64,000 nt of DNA, taken from Thermoplasmatales archaeon (lineage in GTDB: Archaea > Thermoplasmatota > Thermoplasmata > Thermoplasmatales > Thermoplasmataceae). The notes beneath the pieces are model-generated. The model was not told where the DNA came from, made no database searches, and saw only the letters and a list, made by a program, of their open reading frames with translations. How positions within the stretch are numbered: position 1 is the stretch's first letter; each line of letters starts with the position of its first letter. The stretch spans positions 620,001 through 684,000 of the forward strand of contig CP060531.1 of assembly GCA_016806715.1 (NCBI GenBank), written 5' to 3'. The position numbers and the translations under genes are program-made. Below, one piece after another: positions 43,754 to 52,908 of this stretch.

Positions 43754-44199
43754 GAGTACAGTCCTCCCTCAACATGCTTCTCAACGTTGTGCTCCAGGGA
43801 AACAAAACGCTTGCCCATGTACTGCATAAAAATTCCAGGTTCGCCGATTACATAAAAGTATATCATACAGCCACGGTAGTATGACTTTATCTTCATGATG
43901 TCGTATATACTCTGCAGGATATCTGGTTCCCATGATGATATGATCTCTGACCGGATCCCTATGAAATGTGGATCGTTGTCTGTCTCCATCAGTGCTTTCT
44001 GCATCTGGTAGGATGTCAGTATTCTCTGCACCATTACGCTCTCTACGGCATTTTCTGGGAATTGCCTGAGAAAATCCACCATGATGCCATCGGACACCAT
44101 GAGGTGCTTCTTCCCGCCGTCTCCGGCTTCTTCCATGAACCTGCCGAATTCAGCGGCTCCAAGGTTGTCGGATATCATCATCCTGAGGTGGCCTGACAT
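43735..44199 (-). CDS. Unknown protein heading the PolB2-like cassette
   Basis: 154 residues, soluble. An N-terminal helical part (MISDNLGAAEFGRFM) precedes a mixed alpha/beta part containing IKSYYRGCMIYFYVIGEPG. I recognise no family; the length and start would suit a small regulator or nuclease-like protein, but no catalytic motif is visible. A TATA-like TATTTTC (44230-44224, minus) lies about 28 bases upstream, so it probably heads the operon. Confidence 0.6.
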   Translation of the reverse strand: MSGHLRMMISDNLGAAEFGRFMEEAGDGGKKHLMVSDGIMVDFLRQFPENAVESVMVQRILTSYQMQKALMETDNDPHFIGIRSEIISSWEPDILQSIYDIMKIKSYYRGCMIYFYVIGEPGIFMQYMGKRFVSLEHNVEKHVEGGLYSWEEQH

Positions 44200-44223
44200 G
44201 TTCCAAATTATCAGGACATACGT

Positions 44224-44230
44224 GAAAATA
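44224..44230 (-). promoter_or_regulatory. TATA-like element for the PolB2-like cassette
   Basis: TATTTTC on the minus strand, about 28 bases before ATG 44199. Confidence 0.3.
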
Positions 44231-44324
44231 GTTTTGAGTAAATAAAAAAATGAGCAAATGAGATATTGCGAATACTTTCTGAACGCATTTTCATGGAATG
44301 AGATTACCCTGAAACTCCGACGAG

Positions 44325-46169
44325 CTAATAATTAAGGCTGGATTTTCCATTGTTTTTGAGCTTGTCGTTCAGTTTCACTGCAGCCCTGATTATGCCGAGA
44401 TGAGTGATGGCCTGCGGAAAATTCCCCAGGAGTTCCTTCGTGTCAAAATCCACTTCCTCGGAAAACAGGCCGAGATGGTTTCCCATTGCCATAATTGTCT
44501 CAAACACTTCCTTGGCCTGACGGGTCCTGTTCATCGCAATGAGAACCTCAACGTACCAGAAAGAGAGCAGGAGAAAAGCGTTGTCTCTTCCCTTCAGGCC
44601 GTCATCCTCGAGATATCTCCGGAAAAGGAAATTGTTTCCCATTAACGTCTTCTCTATCAGGCTAACAGTACCGATCATTTTCTTGTCATGCGGTGGAAGG
44701 AAACCAAGCAGTAGCATCCTTAACAGAGCGGCATCGGTATCATTTGATCCATAGTACTGCATGAAGCTGTTTTTCTCCTTGCTGAAGCCAAGAGTTATAA
44801 TCTCTTTTTTTATGGTGTTCTCTGTCTTCTCCCACTGCGAGTATGGAGCAGACAGCTCAAGCATTTTACCGAGTTCCCTGGCCCTGTGGAAAGCCGTCCA
44901 TGACATTAACTTTGAATAAACGTAATGCTTGGGCTCTGTCCTGAATTCCCATATGCTGGAATCAGGCATTTTCCAGGTCACTGCCAGGTTATCAAGGATA
45001 TCTATGACAAAATCCCAGAGATATGAATTTATCAGCCCGCCTATCTTTCCGAGGTAGTATATTGCATTTATTATTGACCCGTACTGGTCCACCTGAAGTT
45101 GTGAAGAAGCTTTGTTTCCTATTCTAACCGGCCTGGATGACATGAAACCATCATAATCCAGCTCAACTTCGTCTATATTTTCATCATTGTTTATGGAATA
45201 TATTGTTCTGACGCGCCCTTCCCTCTGTATCATGTTCATTATATCGTACAGGAATTTTGTAGCCTCTTTCTTGTACCCGATCATTGACAGGGATTCCACG
45301 ACATACGCGGTGTCCCTTATCCATGCGTACCTGTAGTCCCAGTTCCTCTCGCCACCAATGCATTCCGGTAAACTCGCGGTGGGGGCTGCAACCATCAATC
45401 CGGTCGGTTCAAAGAAAAGGCTTTTTAAGGTTAACGCGGACCTGTTCACACTTCCCCTGAATATCCCATGATAATTGCTCAGGTTGCTCCAGGTCTTCCA
45501 GTAATTTTCTGTGTCTTCCAGCCTGGCGTATGACTTGTAGTCACTAACCCGGTCGAGATGCTTGATCCCGTAGAGAACGATCATCCACCTCGAATCACCT
45601 CTCTCCATCTTAATAGTGCTTGAAACGTGTGGGCCGGTACCCTGTAAAGCGGCATCTGTGGCAAGTCCTATGCTGTAGCCGTTTCCGCGGAAGATAACGC
45701 CATTCCTGTTCCTGAACATTCTTGGGACCAGGGAGCCGTAACCGAAATTTGGCTTGAAATTCACATCTACGTCTATGTCCGCATAAGGCGCTTCCAGCGA
45801 CCTGTGGATCTCTGGAAAATTTATGGTAGTATATTCAGACGCGGGAATAAAATCTGTGACCCTGAGTACAGTTTGCCTGTTCTTCAGGAATTCAGTTATC
45901 AGGATATTTGTGTACTCTTCGTAACTCTGCCTCACAGCCAGGCCTTTTATATCTGATGGCCTGACGGAGAAAAACCCGCCCTTGTCCTTGTCAAGAATTG
46001 AGTCAAAAACTGCAGGGGAGTTGAAGTTAGGCAGGCATGCCCAGTCAATAGTGCCATTCATGCTTACGAGGGCAGCTGTTCTGTTGCTCGCAATCATTCC
46101 ATGGTTTTTTATCTTTGAATATCCATTTATTTCTATGTCGTCGATGTTTATTGTTTCTCCTAATGCCAT
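44325..46169 (-). CDS. Glycoside hydrolase family 15 (glucoamylase or trehalase)
   Basis: 614 residues: N-terminal beta-sandwich (about 1-230) and C-terminal (alpha/alpha)6 barrel. Family marks are GTIDWACLPNFNSPAVF, GGERNWDYRYAWIRD and the catalytic-acid region IWEFRTEPKHYVYSK. The second catalytic region, usually G-E-E-G-x-F, reads GRDNAF, so the base may be Asp instead of Glu. Thermoplasma GH15 members act on alpha-glucans or on trehalose. No signal peptide, so intracellular. Substrate not decidable here. Confidence 0.9.
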   Translation of the reverse strand: MALGETINIDDIEINGYSKIKNHGMIASNRTAALVSMNGTIDWACLPNFNSPAVFDSILDKDKGGFFSVRPSDIKGLAVRQSYEEYTNILITEFLKNRQTVLRVTDFIPASEYTTINFPEIHRSLEAPYADIDVDVNFKPNFGYGSLVPRMFRNRNGVIFRGNGYSIGLATDAALQGTGPHVSSTIKMERGDSRWMIVLYGIKHLDRVSDYKSYARLEDTENYWKTWSNLSNYHGIFRGSVNRSALTLKSLFFEPTGLMVAAPTASLPECIGGERNWDYRYAWIRDTAYVVESLSMIGYKKEATKFLYDIMNMIQREGRVRTIYSINNDENIDEVELDYDGFMSSRPVRIGNKASSQLQVDQYGSIINAIYYLGKIGGLINSYLWDFVIDILDNLAVTWKMPDSSIWEFRTEPKHYVYSKLMSWTAFHRARELGKMLELSAPYSQWEKTENTIKKEIITLGFSKEKNSFMQYYGSNDTDAALLRMLLLGFLPPHDKKMIGTVSLIEKTLMGNNFLFRRYLEDDGLKGRDNAFLLLSFWYVEVLIAMNRTRQAKEVFETIMAMGNHLGLFSEEVDFDTKELLGNFPQAITHLGIIRAAVKLNDKLKNNGKSSLNY

Positions 46170-46412
46170 GAATACCTTATGGTAGGGGTGATTCAGTATC
46201 CGATAATAATTCTTACTGTGTATATTACCAGATAGGTGTACTGCTATTGCTGCAATTTATAACAGAAATCGTTATTTATAGCCATTTTCCTGACCATACA
46301 GGCTCCAGCTTTCGCAAGCTAATCTGCCAAATCCTGCACAGTGTCAAGTGAACAGCGCGGATAACCTGAAAGGGTCTTGCAATTAACGCCAGAGAGGAGA
46401 GAGGAAATGATT

Positions 46413-47702
46413 CTACTCGGCGATCCTGATATAACTATACGGCTTCATCTTTCCGAAGCAGTACTTTATCTCTCCATGCGACTCTTTCAACTCCTTCACG
46501 GCAGATATTACCCCTTCAGGCGATTTCTTCCTTATGACCACGTCGGCGATAAGCCCGGCAATCTCCTTCATTTCGGACTTCCCGAAACCTATCCTGGTCA
46601 CTTCCTGTGTGCCAAGCCTTATTCCACTCGGGTCCTGAGACCTCTTGTTGTCATCCCACGGAAGGAGATTCTTGTTGGCTATGATGTGTGCGCTTTCCAT
46701 AGACTCAGCCGCTAACCTGCCTCCTCCATAGCCTCTCACGTCCACCACGATTGTGTGTGATTCCGTAAACCCGCGGTTTTCTCCAAGAACCTTGAATCCT
46801 GCAGAGCTCAGCTCCTCGGCAAGCGCCTTTGCGTTTGATATTATCTGGTCTGCGTATGCTTTTCCGAACTCCAGCTCCTCGGCAAGCGTGACCCCAAGGG
46901 CGGCCATGCTGTTAAGATGGTGGTTGCTTATGGTTCCAGGGAAAATTGCCCTTTGGAGAGATTTCCAGGTATCATCGTCTGTGTTACCGAGAAGTATTCC
47001 GTGTTGCGGGCCGGGAAGAGTTTTGTGCGTACTTCCCGTGATTATGTCAGCGCCTTCTCTCAGGGGATCCTGGAACCTGCCTCCGGCTATAAGGCCAAGC
47101 ACATGGGCACCGTCGTACCATACCTTGCATCCAACCTCCTGGAAAGCATCCTTCAGCTGGGCTATGGGTGTGGGAAAGAGGAATACAGATTGGCCAAAGA
47201 GGCATACCTTCGGTTTCTCTGCCTTTATGAACTTAATTGTCTTGTCTACATCTATGTTCATGTTGTCAACGTCAAAGGGGTAGTTGACAACGTTCACTCC
47301 GCGAAGCCCCATGGCACCGAACTTGGCAGCGCTTATATGTCCGCCGCCGGAAAGGGGAGGAGCAGCCACCTTGTCGCCAGGCTTTGCCAGGGCGTATATT
47401 GCGGCCGTGTTTGCCCCTGTCCCAGATACAGGCCTGGGATCAGCCTGATCGACCTTAAACAGACGCCTGGCGAGGTCGATGGTAAGATCCTCTACCTGAT
47501 CAACAAAGAAATTCCCCTGATAGTACCTGTGATGTGGCAGACCCTCGGCATACCTGAATCCGAAGTCTGTAAGAAGCATTTCCATAGCCATTGGGCTCAT
47601 TATATTTTCAGACGCAATGAGTGGTATGCTTTCTTCGAAGAACTTGTTATGATCAATTGCAAGTTGTCTTATCTTCAAAACACTATCTATATTTTTTTCC
47701 AT
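46413..47702 (-). CDS. glyA: Serine hydroxymethyltransferase
   Basis: 429 residues. The PLP lysine is in TGSTHKTLPGPQHG, and RPVSGTGANTAA and YDGAHVLGLIAGG are typical. It interconverts serine and glycine and moves a one-carbon unit to a pterin. Thermoplasmatales also carry fhs and folP, as here, so THF is the likely carrier. An A+T-rich TATA-like run (about 47721-47730) lies 24 bases before the ATG. Confidence 0.95.
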   Translation of the reverse strand: MEKNIDSVLKIRQLAIDHNKFFEESIPLIASENIMSPMAMEMLLTDFGFRYAEGLPHHRYYQGNFFVDQVEDLTIDLARRLFKVDQADPRPVSGTGANTAAIYALAKPGDKVAAPPLSGGGHISAAKFGAMGLRGVNVVNYPFDVDNMNIDVDKTIKFIKAEKPKVCLFGQSVFLFPTPIAQLKDAFQEVGCKVWYDGAHVLGLIAGGRFQDPLREGADIITGSTHKTLPGPQHGILLGNTDDDTWKSLQRAIFPGTISNHHLNSMAALGVTLAEELEFGKAYADQIISNAKALAEELSSAGFKVLGENRGFTESHTIVVDVRGYGGGRLAAESMESAHIIANKNLLPWDDNKRSQDPSGIRLGTQEVTRIGFGKSEMKEIAGLIADVVIRKKSPEGVISAVKELKESHGEIKYCFGKMKPYSYIRIAE

Positions 47703-47899
47703 TTTATTATATCCATAGTGAATATATTTAGCTTATCACACACATGTTTCACGGGATTGCCAGATTGAAAATTAGCAGAAACAGGGCAAACACCCTTCAT
47801 TTGCCTGAATTACTCAAGCGATTGAGACGCTTACCATAACAAGTTAGGCTTGCTTCTTACATATAAGTAAAGCATAAGTAATTATAGGTACCGGTAAAA

Positions 47900-48433
47900 A
47901 TGACTGATCTTGTTGAGGTTCTCATAATCGATCACCTCACCATAAAACACACTGGTGAACTTTTCGACCCTGACAGTGAATTAGGTGATTTTATAAACTT
48001 TCACAGTTATCTGAAACAATGCCATATGGAGATTGAGGAAAAAATACTCTTCCCTGCACTCAAGAAAGGAGTATGGGGGGATGAGAGATGGTTCTTCCTC
48101 AAGATAGAACAATTGATAAAAGACCATAAACTCCTTGATGACCTGGTCCAGAACATAATTGAATGGCACAGAACCGGGCAACTGGACCTTGTGAGAGAAC
48201 ATATACCGCTCTATTTCAAGATCCTTGTTGATCACAACAACAGCGAAGAATCTTATATTTTTGGCAGATGGAAGCAGATGCCGGAAGAGAAACGTTATAC
48301 AGCATTGAGAGAAGCAAGGGAAGTGGTAAGAAACTTCGGGCTGAAGAGATATCTGGGAGTTACTGAACTTTCAGAGGGTGCTTTCCATTACATGTTCGGC
48401 GAACCAGCGGGAATTGAGAACCCGGCCGTATAA
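47900..48433 (+). CDS. Hemerythrin-like HHE domain protein
   Basis: 177 residues with a four-helix HHE bundle over about 1-135. Metal-ligand-like positions: H12, HMEIE (HxxxE), DHKLL, and DHNNSEE (HxxxE). The family binds a di-iron centre and senses or carries O2 or NO, or protects against them. The C-terminal about 40 residues are an extra tail. The gene stands alone between glyA and a gene-poor stretch. Confidence 0.88.
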   Translation: MTDLVEVLIIDHLTIKHTGELFDPDSELGDFINFHSYLKQCHMEIEEKILFPALKKGVWGDERWFFLKIEQLIKDHKLLDDLVQNIIEWHRTGQLDLVREHIPLYFKILVDHNNSEESYIFGRWKQMPEEKRYTALREAREVVRNFGLKRYLGVTELSEGAFHYMFGEPAGIENPAV

Positions 48434-48990
48434 ATCGGATCTTAAGCAATTGTCCCGGGAAAACCCAATCCCACAAGATTCTAACCGGACCCACATATTA
48501 CCCGGGAATACGGATATAACTTCAAAACGTGCCGCTTTAGTTTATTCAATCAATACAGTATTATATAATCTATAATATTCAAAAAGCATCCTGGTAATCT
48601 TTTTTTGTTTTCGATCCCTTTCCATTTCTGATTTTATTTCTGAAATTTCTCCAACCCCTTTCTGAAATGCCAAATGTCTTGACCTCATTGGGCCTGAGCG
48701 TTAAAGTCTATCACATGAAATCTTCCCTGTTCCCATATTCAAGATAGGAATCCTGGATTAAAACGAATACACTGACTTCATCAAGATCATTGGACTCGTT
48801 CCCTAAGTATCTTACCTTATCCACGATGATGTGTTTCCCTTCAGCAATGGCTTCCACATAATCGGACTTGCCATCATCGTGCCTCATACATGATTTTAGT
48901 ACATCTTCAAGGGGTTTCCAGTATTCTCTGATGGATGCGGTAATTTACAGCTTTACCCATGAACCCACATGAAAGTCCGATGAGCCTAAA
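48434..48990. other. Gene-poor stretch with a coding-like remnant
   Basis: No intact gene. A T-run (48600-48606) could terminate the hemerythrin-like gene. On the minus strand, 48711-48944 is an open frame of 77 codons without a proper start; TAA lies directly upstream of it. Its product (YWKPLEDVL...HIIVDKVRYLG...VFVLIQDSYLEYG) is protein-like and vaguely recalls a PAS-type sensor domain. It is either a decayed gene fragment or chance. Confidence 0.45.
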
Positions 48991-49227
48991 TTATTTAGTG
49001 ACCCAACAGTATCTTGTTAGGGTTAGTCCAGTAAAAACAGCCATTATACCAGCTCCAATTAATATGCCAGCTATTATATAATAAACTGGTGCAATTGCAT
49101 AAAAACTGTGCACAATAGCTATAATAATGCCAATTATAAAGAGAACTAAGCCAAAAATTAGATACCCCTTTCGCCTCTTCACCGTTATCCTCTTTTCTCT
49201 TTCTCCAATTATTATATCGCCTGGCAT
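48991..49227 (-). CDS. Small membrane protein, unknown function
   Basis: 78 residues from ATG 49227: a short polar head with EREKRITVKRRKG, then two transmembrane helices (about 23-45 and 50-70) rich in Ile. The longer start at 49257 is in frame, but TATAAAC on the minus strand (49254-49248) lies 24 bases before ATG 49227. No family recognised. Confidence 0.55.
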   Translation of the reverse strand: MPGDIIIGEREKRITVKRRKGYLIFGLVLFIIGIIIAIVHSFYAIAPVYYIIAGILIGAGIMAVFTGLTLTRYCWVTK

Positions 49228-49257
49228 TTTATCGCATTCTCCCACTGGTTTATACAT

Positions 49258-49642
49258 TTTATGCCTATAAGAGGTTGTATCGGGTATCTTAATGCAAGCT
49301 CGAACTCAGATAGTTTGTTTCAATTCTGTTAATGCTAGGTCTCAAGGCTCAGTTTCCTTAGTCAAGGCAAATATTAAAATCTAGTTAATGGAATATTGCG
49401 ATATATATTGAAACATTTTCTCGGCCTCATCTATACCTCCCGCATATTACCCCGGGATTAAATATGAGACAATATCGAAACCGCGCTGAATAAATGAATT
49501 AGGCGAGCAAAAAATCCGTGATTTGCTGAGGGGCTCACAGAATAAAGATTCTTGCGTTCAACTATTCATCCTTATCTACTGTCTATTCCGTGAAACCAGC
49601 GGAGAATTGATAATGTCAAATATGAGTTAAAAATAAGCCTGC
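49258..49642. other. Intergenic stretch without a supported gene
   Basis: A+T-rich stretch of about 385 bases between divergent genes. I see no tRNA, clear repeat or long frame in it. Confidence 0.4.
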
Positions 49643-51307
49643 ATGAAACTGCAGGAACCCGGTTATATTGGTAACCTGAAAATAAAAAACCGTATTGTGA
49701 TGGCACCAATGATATCAAATCTGGCTCAGTCAAGTGGATATACCAGTGAAGAACATATTGCATACCTGGAAGAGAGGGCTATCGGAGGGACCGGTCTCAT
49801 AATAACAGAATACACCTATGTTAACAACAGCAACAGCAAAGGATCAAGGAATGAACTTGGAGCTTTTTCCATGAACATGTCACCTAAGCTCAAGCGACTG
49901 ACTGACAGGGTTCACATGCATGGATCGCGGATATTCATGCAACTGGTGCATGCAGGCGGAAAGGCAAACGAACAGATCAACGGAATTCAAAGTTTTGCCC
50001 CGTCCGCAGGGGATTACAATGGCCATGCCGCACGGGAAATGACCGCTGCAGAGATAGAGTCTGTCATCAGCGATTTTGCAAATGCGGCGAAGCTCGCAGA
50101 GAATTCAGGATTTGATGGTGTAGAAATCCACGGGGCACATGGATACCTCATTGGGGAATTCATCTCACCTGCTCTTAACAGAAGAATCGACATGTATGGA
50201 GGTTCGTTTGAGAACCGGATACTTTTTCCCCAGAAAATTATAGATGGCATCAGGTCTGAAGTCAATATTGCGGTTGGAATAAGGCTGAGCCTTATGGAGT
50301 ATGATCCTGACGGCTATCCTCCGGAATACGGGCTCAAAGTAGCAGAATCTCTTGATGGCATTGACTACGTGCATTTTTCGGCCGGGCGAAACGCTCCCCC
50401 AGGTTCTTCAGCCTCATTTTACAGCGATCACCTGCACATTGCCAAAATGCTTCCCAGAAAGCCGGATATCACAACTATCGTCGTGGGTTCAGTAACTGGA
50501 AGGGAAGACGTGGAACAGGCACTGGAGAAATCGGACTTTGTCTCTGTTGGAAGGGGGCATCTTGCAGATCCCTATTTTGCAGGGAAGGTAATGAATCAGA
50601 ATGTGCCTCTGCGGCCATGCATAAGGTGCAACCAGAACTGCAGGGACCTGAATTACGGGGAGGTCAGGTGCGCTGTGAATCCCGATCTAGGCTACGAACT
50701 CCTTGTTAAGAGGAATTACCCCGCCTTGAAAGGTGATGTGACAATCGTAGGTGCCGGAATCAAGGGAATGGAAGCGGCGCTCCTCGCCTCAAAGGCTGGC
50801 ATGTCTGTTACACTCCATGAGAAAAGAGGCAGCGTAGGAGGACAACTGCTGGACATCACGGATCCTTACAAGAAAAAGGATTTCCAGCCACTGCTCAGAT
50901 ATTATGAACACGCTCTTGCCAGATCCGGTGTGACTGTCCAGCTGGATTCCGATTACAAAGGCGATGGTATTTACTGCCTTCCGGACGTGAAATACGATGA
51001 GCTGAAATTTCATGACGATATAGCAATAGATTCCAATATATACCAGTACCACGACCTTGCACTGGAGTTTGCTGACAGTGGACACGTAGTTATGAGTCTG
51101 CGGAGTTTTCATGGAATGGACAGGGGACGATTGGAAGGTTTTTCTGCCCTTGCGAGGAAGAAGGGCATAGAACTCGTCCCGCATGAAGGTAGGGAGTTCG
51201 ATTTATCCAGGATTGAAAAAGACCAGTACGACATAAGAAAGGCCATAATATCTGGAAGGGAAACGATGAGAGAATATATACGGCTGAATGGCAATGAATT
51301 TCTCTAG
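49643..51307 (+). CDS. Old-yellow-enzyme/dienoyl-CoA-reductase-like flavoprotein with shortened C-terminal domain
   Basis: 554 residues. An N-terminal FMN TIM barrel (about 1-330) with MAPMISNLA, QLVHAGGKA, GVEIHGAHGYLIGEFISPALNRR and YGGSFENR. An iron-sulfur loop has four cysteines (CIRCNQNC...RCAVNP, about 330-350). A C-terminal Rossmann domain follows (VTIVGAGIKGMEAAL). Full-length relatives are about 640-670 residues; roughly 100 residues of the nucleotide-binding part are missing or divergent. The substrate is unknown. The stop overlaps that of convergent kptA by 4 bases. Confidence 0.87.
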   Translation: MKLQEPGYIGNLKIKNRIVMAPMISNLAQSSGYTSEEHIAYLEERAIGGTGLIITEYTYVNNSNSKGSRNELGAFSMNMSPKLKRLTDRVHMHGSRIFMQLVHAGGKANEQINGIQSFAPSAGDYNGHAAREMTAAEIESVISDFANAAKLAENSGFDGVEIHGAHGYLIGEFISPALNRRIDMYGGSFENRILFPQKIIDGIRSEVNIAVGIRLSLMEYDPDGYPPEYGLKVAESLDGIDYVHFSAGRNAPPGSSASFYSDHLHIAKMLPRKPDITTIVVGSVTGREDVEQALEKSDFVSVGRGHLADPYFAGKVMNQNVPLRPCIRCNQNCRDLNYGEVRCAVNPDLGYELLVKRNYPALKGDVTIVGAGIKGMEAALLASKAGMSVTLHEKRGSVGGQLLDITDPYKKKDFQPLLRYYEHALARSGVTVQLDSDYKGDGIYCLPDVKYDELKFHDDIAIDSNIYQYHDLALEFADSGHVVMSLRSFHGMDRGRLEGFSALARKKGIELVPHEGREFDLSRIEKDQYDIRKAIISGRETMREYIRLNGNEFL

Positions 51308-52041
51308 TTCTCTGATTTCCTGATTTTTCTCTCTCTCCTTTCTTTAACTTCCTCGACCTCGCGTCTCTCTTCATCGGTAAGTTCCACATCCTCCTTTGGG
51401 GACACGAAAACGAACTCAGGAGGTATTTCCTTTGCCACAAATATATCACTGGTTGCCCGGTATACAGGTCTACCTGAGGATACAAGCCGTGCGGTATCGA
51501 CTTCAAGAACGGCAGGAGAATCTATATGAAAGAGTCCGGAAACGTATGCCTGCCTGTAGGTCTTCGATAGGTGAATCCATGTCTTATCCGAGGGGGTGAT
51601 GCCGGTTTCCTTTATGAAATCGTATTCCTCATCCGTTGTCTGATAGTAGAGTTTTCCAGGTATGTCGTCGGATGGGAGATCGTCCATCTCTACAGGTATG
51701 GTATGCCCGTATGTTGCCCTTATTTCATGGAGGCTGTTGATCGCATACCTCTCCTTGGTGTCGGTCTTCACCATTGCTTCCAGATGGTAAGGAGTAAGCC
51801 ATGAAAAGTTCCTCTTCTCTGCCCTTATCGCCGGTACAAGTGAATATATCTTTATCCACCCGTGTTCGTTCAGCCGGATACCGTAATTTTCTGGAAAGTG
51901 CCTCAGCATCCCGGCAAGTATTCTGCTCAACCCTTCGATCTCAAGCTCGTTCATCAGCCTTTTTCCAACAACTCCGCAAACAGGGCACTCTTCACCGCGG
52001 TAAGGGCCATGCTCCTGGCATTTCATAAGATCGTTTTTCAT
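51304..52041 (-). CDS. kptA: RNA 2'-phosphotransferase KptA/Tpt1
   Basis: 245 residues with an N-terminal zinc knuckle-like region (CQEHGPYRGEECPVCG) and the Tpt1 core. Family residues are LSRILAGMLRHFPENYG, IRATYGHT and LYYQT. It removes the 2'-phosphate left by yeast-type ligation onto NAD+; in archaea its in vivo role is less clear. A basic helical tail (about 215-245) follows. Its start overlaps the end of prs by 4 bases, so the two are cotranscribed. Confidence 0.9.
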   Translation of the reverse strand: MKNDLMKCQEHGPYRGEECPVCGVVGKRLMNELEIEGLSRILAGMLRHFPENYGIRLNEHGWIKIYSLVPAIRAEKRNFSWLTPYHLEAMVKTDTKERYAINSLHEIRATYGHTIPVEMDDLPSDDIPGKLYYQTTDEEYDFIKETGITPSDKTWIHLSKTYRQAYVSGLFHIDSPAVLEVDTARLVSSGRPVYRATSDIFVAKEIPPEFVFVSPKEDVELTDEERREVEEVKERRERKIRKSEN

Positions 52042-52898
52042 ATGCTTTTCACCCCAATCCCATCTACTATCTCTTTAGCCACACTTATTTTACTTGAACC
52101 TGATTCGATAGTATCAGTAACCGCGAGATCGTCTGCTATGGATTTGATTGTGTTTTCGGAATCGCCCGTGAATATTCCATGAACAGCAGAGACATATATC
52201 TTCGCAGCTCCCATTTCCCTGATAAGTTTCACAGCCTTAACGATTGTGCCGCCCGTTGAAATGATGTCATCAACGATCAGTACATTCTTTCCCCTTAGGT
52301 CGACATCAGGAATTCTCATCTCAACGGTGTTGGAGTCGATCCTCTTCTTGTCGATATAAAAGTGTTTAGTTCCCAGCATGGCAGCAATCTTCATCGCTCT
52401 CTGCGATCCGCCGTCGTCCGGGGATATGACGTAATTTATGTTCTTCCCTGCATAATGGGAAGCTATTGAATCAACTATGCTTATGTTCATGAACGGCTTT
52501 GAGGAATAGGACAGTGTCTGCTCGTCATGAATGTCCACAGAAACGATGGTATCTGCAAAACGCTCAATGAGATACGTCCACACCTTTGAGGATACGGGTT
52601 CCCCGTCCTTGTACCTCATGTGTTGCCGTGCGTATCCAAAATAAGGTATGACTGCAGTCAGGCTGTGGGGTTCACATTCCTTCACGGCATCCAGCAGAAG
52701 CATTGTCTCGATTATATTTTCATTGCTCCTGGTGTTGCTCACAAGGATCACGTCACATCCCCTTATATTGCCATTAACCCTCAGATAAAGCTCTCCATCT
52801 GGAAACTTTTTTCGTTCGACTTCCGCTATGCCTGATCCCGTATATTGCGAGATTTTCTGAGCCAGTATTCCAGAAGATGAGCCTGCTACCACTATCAT
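52038..52898 (-). CDS. prs: Ribose-phosphate pyrophosphokinase
   Basis: 286 residues from ATG 52898. N-terminal VVAGSSSG, RKKFPDGELYLR, and the PRPP-binding loop DDIISTGGTIVKA are typical. It makes PRPP from ribose 5-phosphate and ATP for purine, pyrimidine and histidine synthesis. The frame extends to 52940, but GAGGT directly precedes ATG 52898 and family members begin there. The gap to the enoyl-CoA hydratase stop is about 10 bases. Confidence 0.94.
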   Translation of the reverse strand: MIVVAGSSSGILAQKISQYTGSGIAEVERKKFPDGELYLRVNGNIRGCDVILVSNTRSNENIIETMLLLDAVKECEPHSLTAVIPYFGYARQHMRYKDGEPVSSKVWTYLIERFADTIVSVDIHDEQTLSYSSKPFMNISIVDSIASHYAGKNINYVISPDDGGSQRAMKIAAMLGTKHFYIDKKRIDSNTVEMRIPDVDLRGKNVLIVDDIISTGGTIVKAVKLIREMGAAKIYVSAVHGIFTGDSENTIKSIADDLAVTDTIESGSSKISVAKEIVDGIGVKSI

Positions 52899-52908
52899 AA
52901 TACCGACC

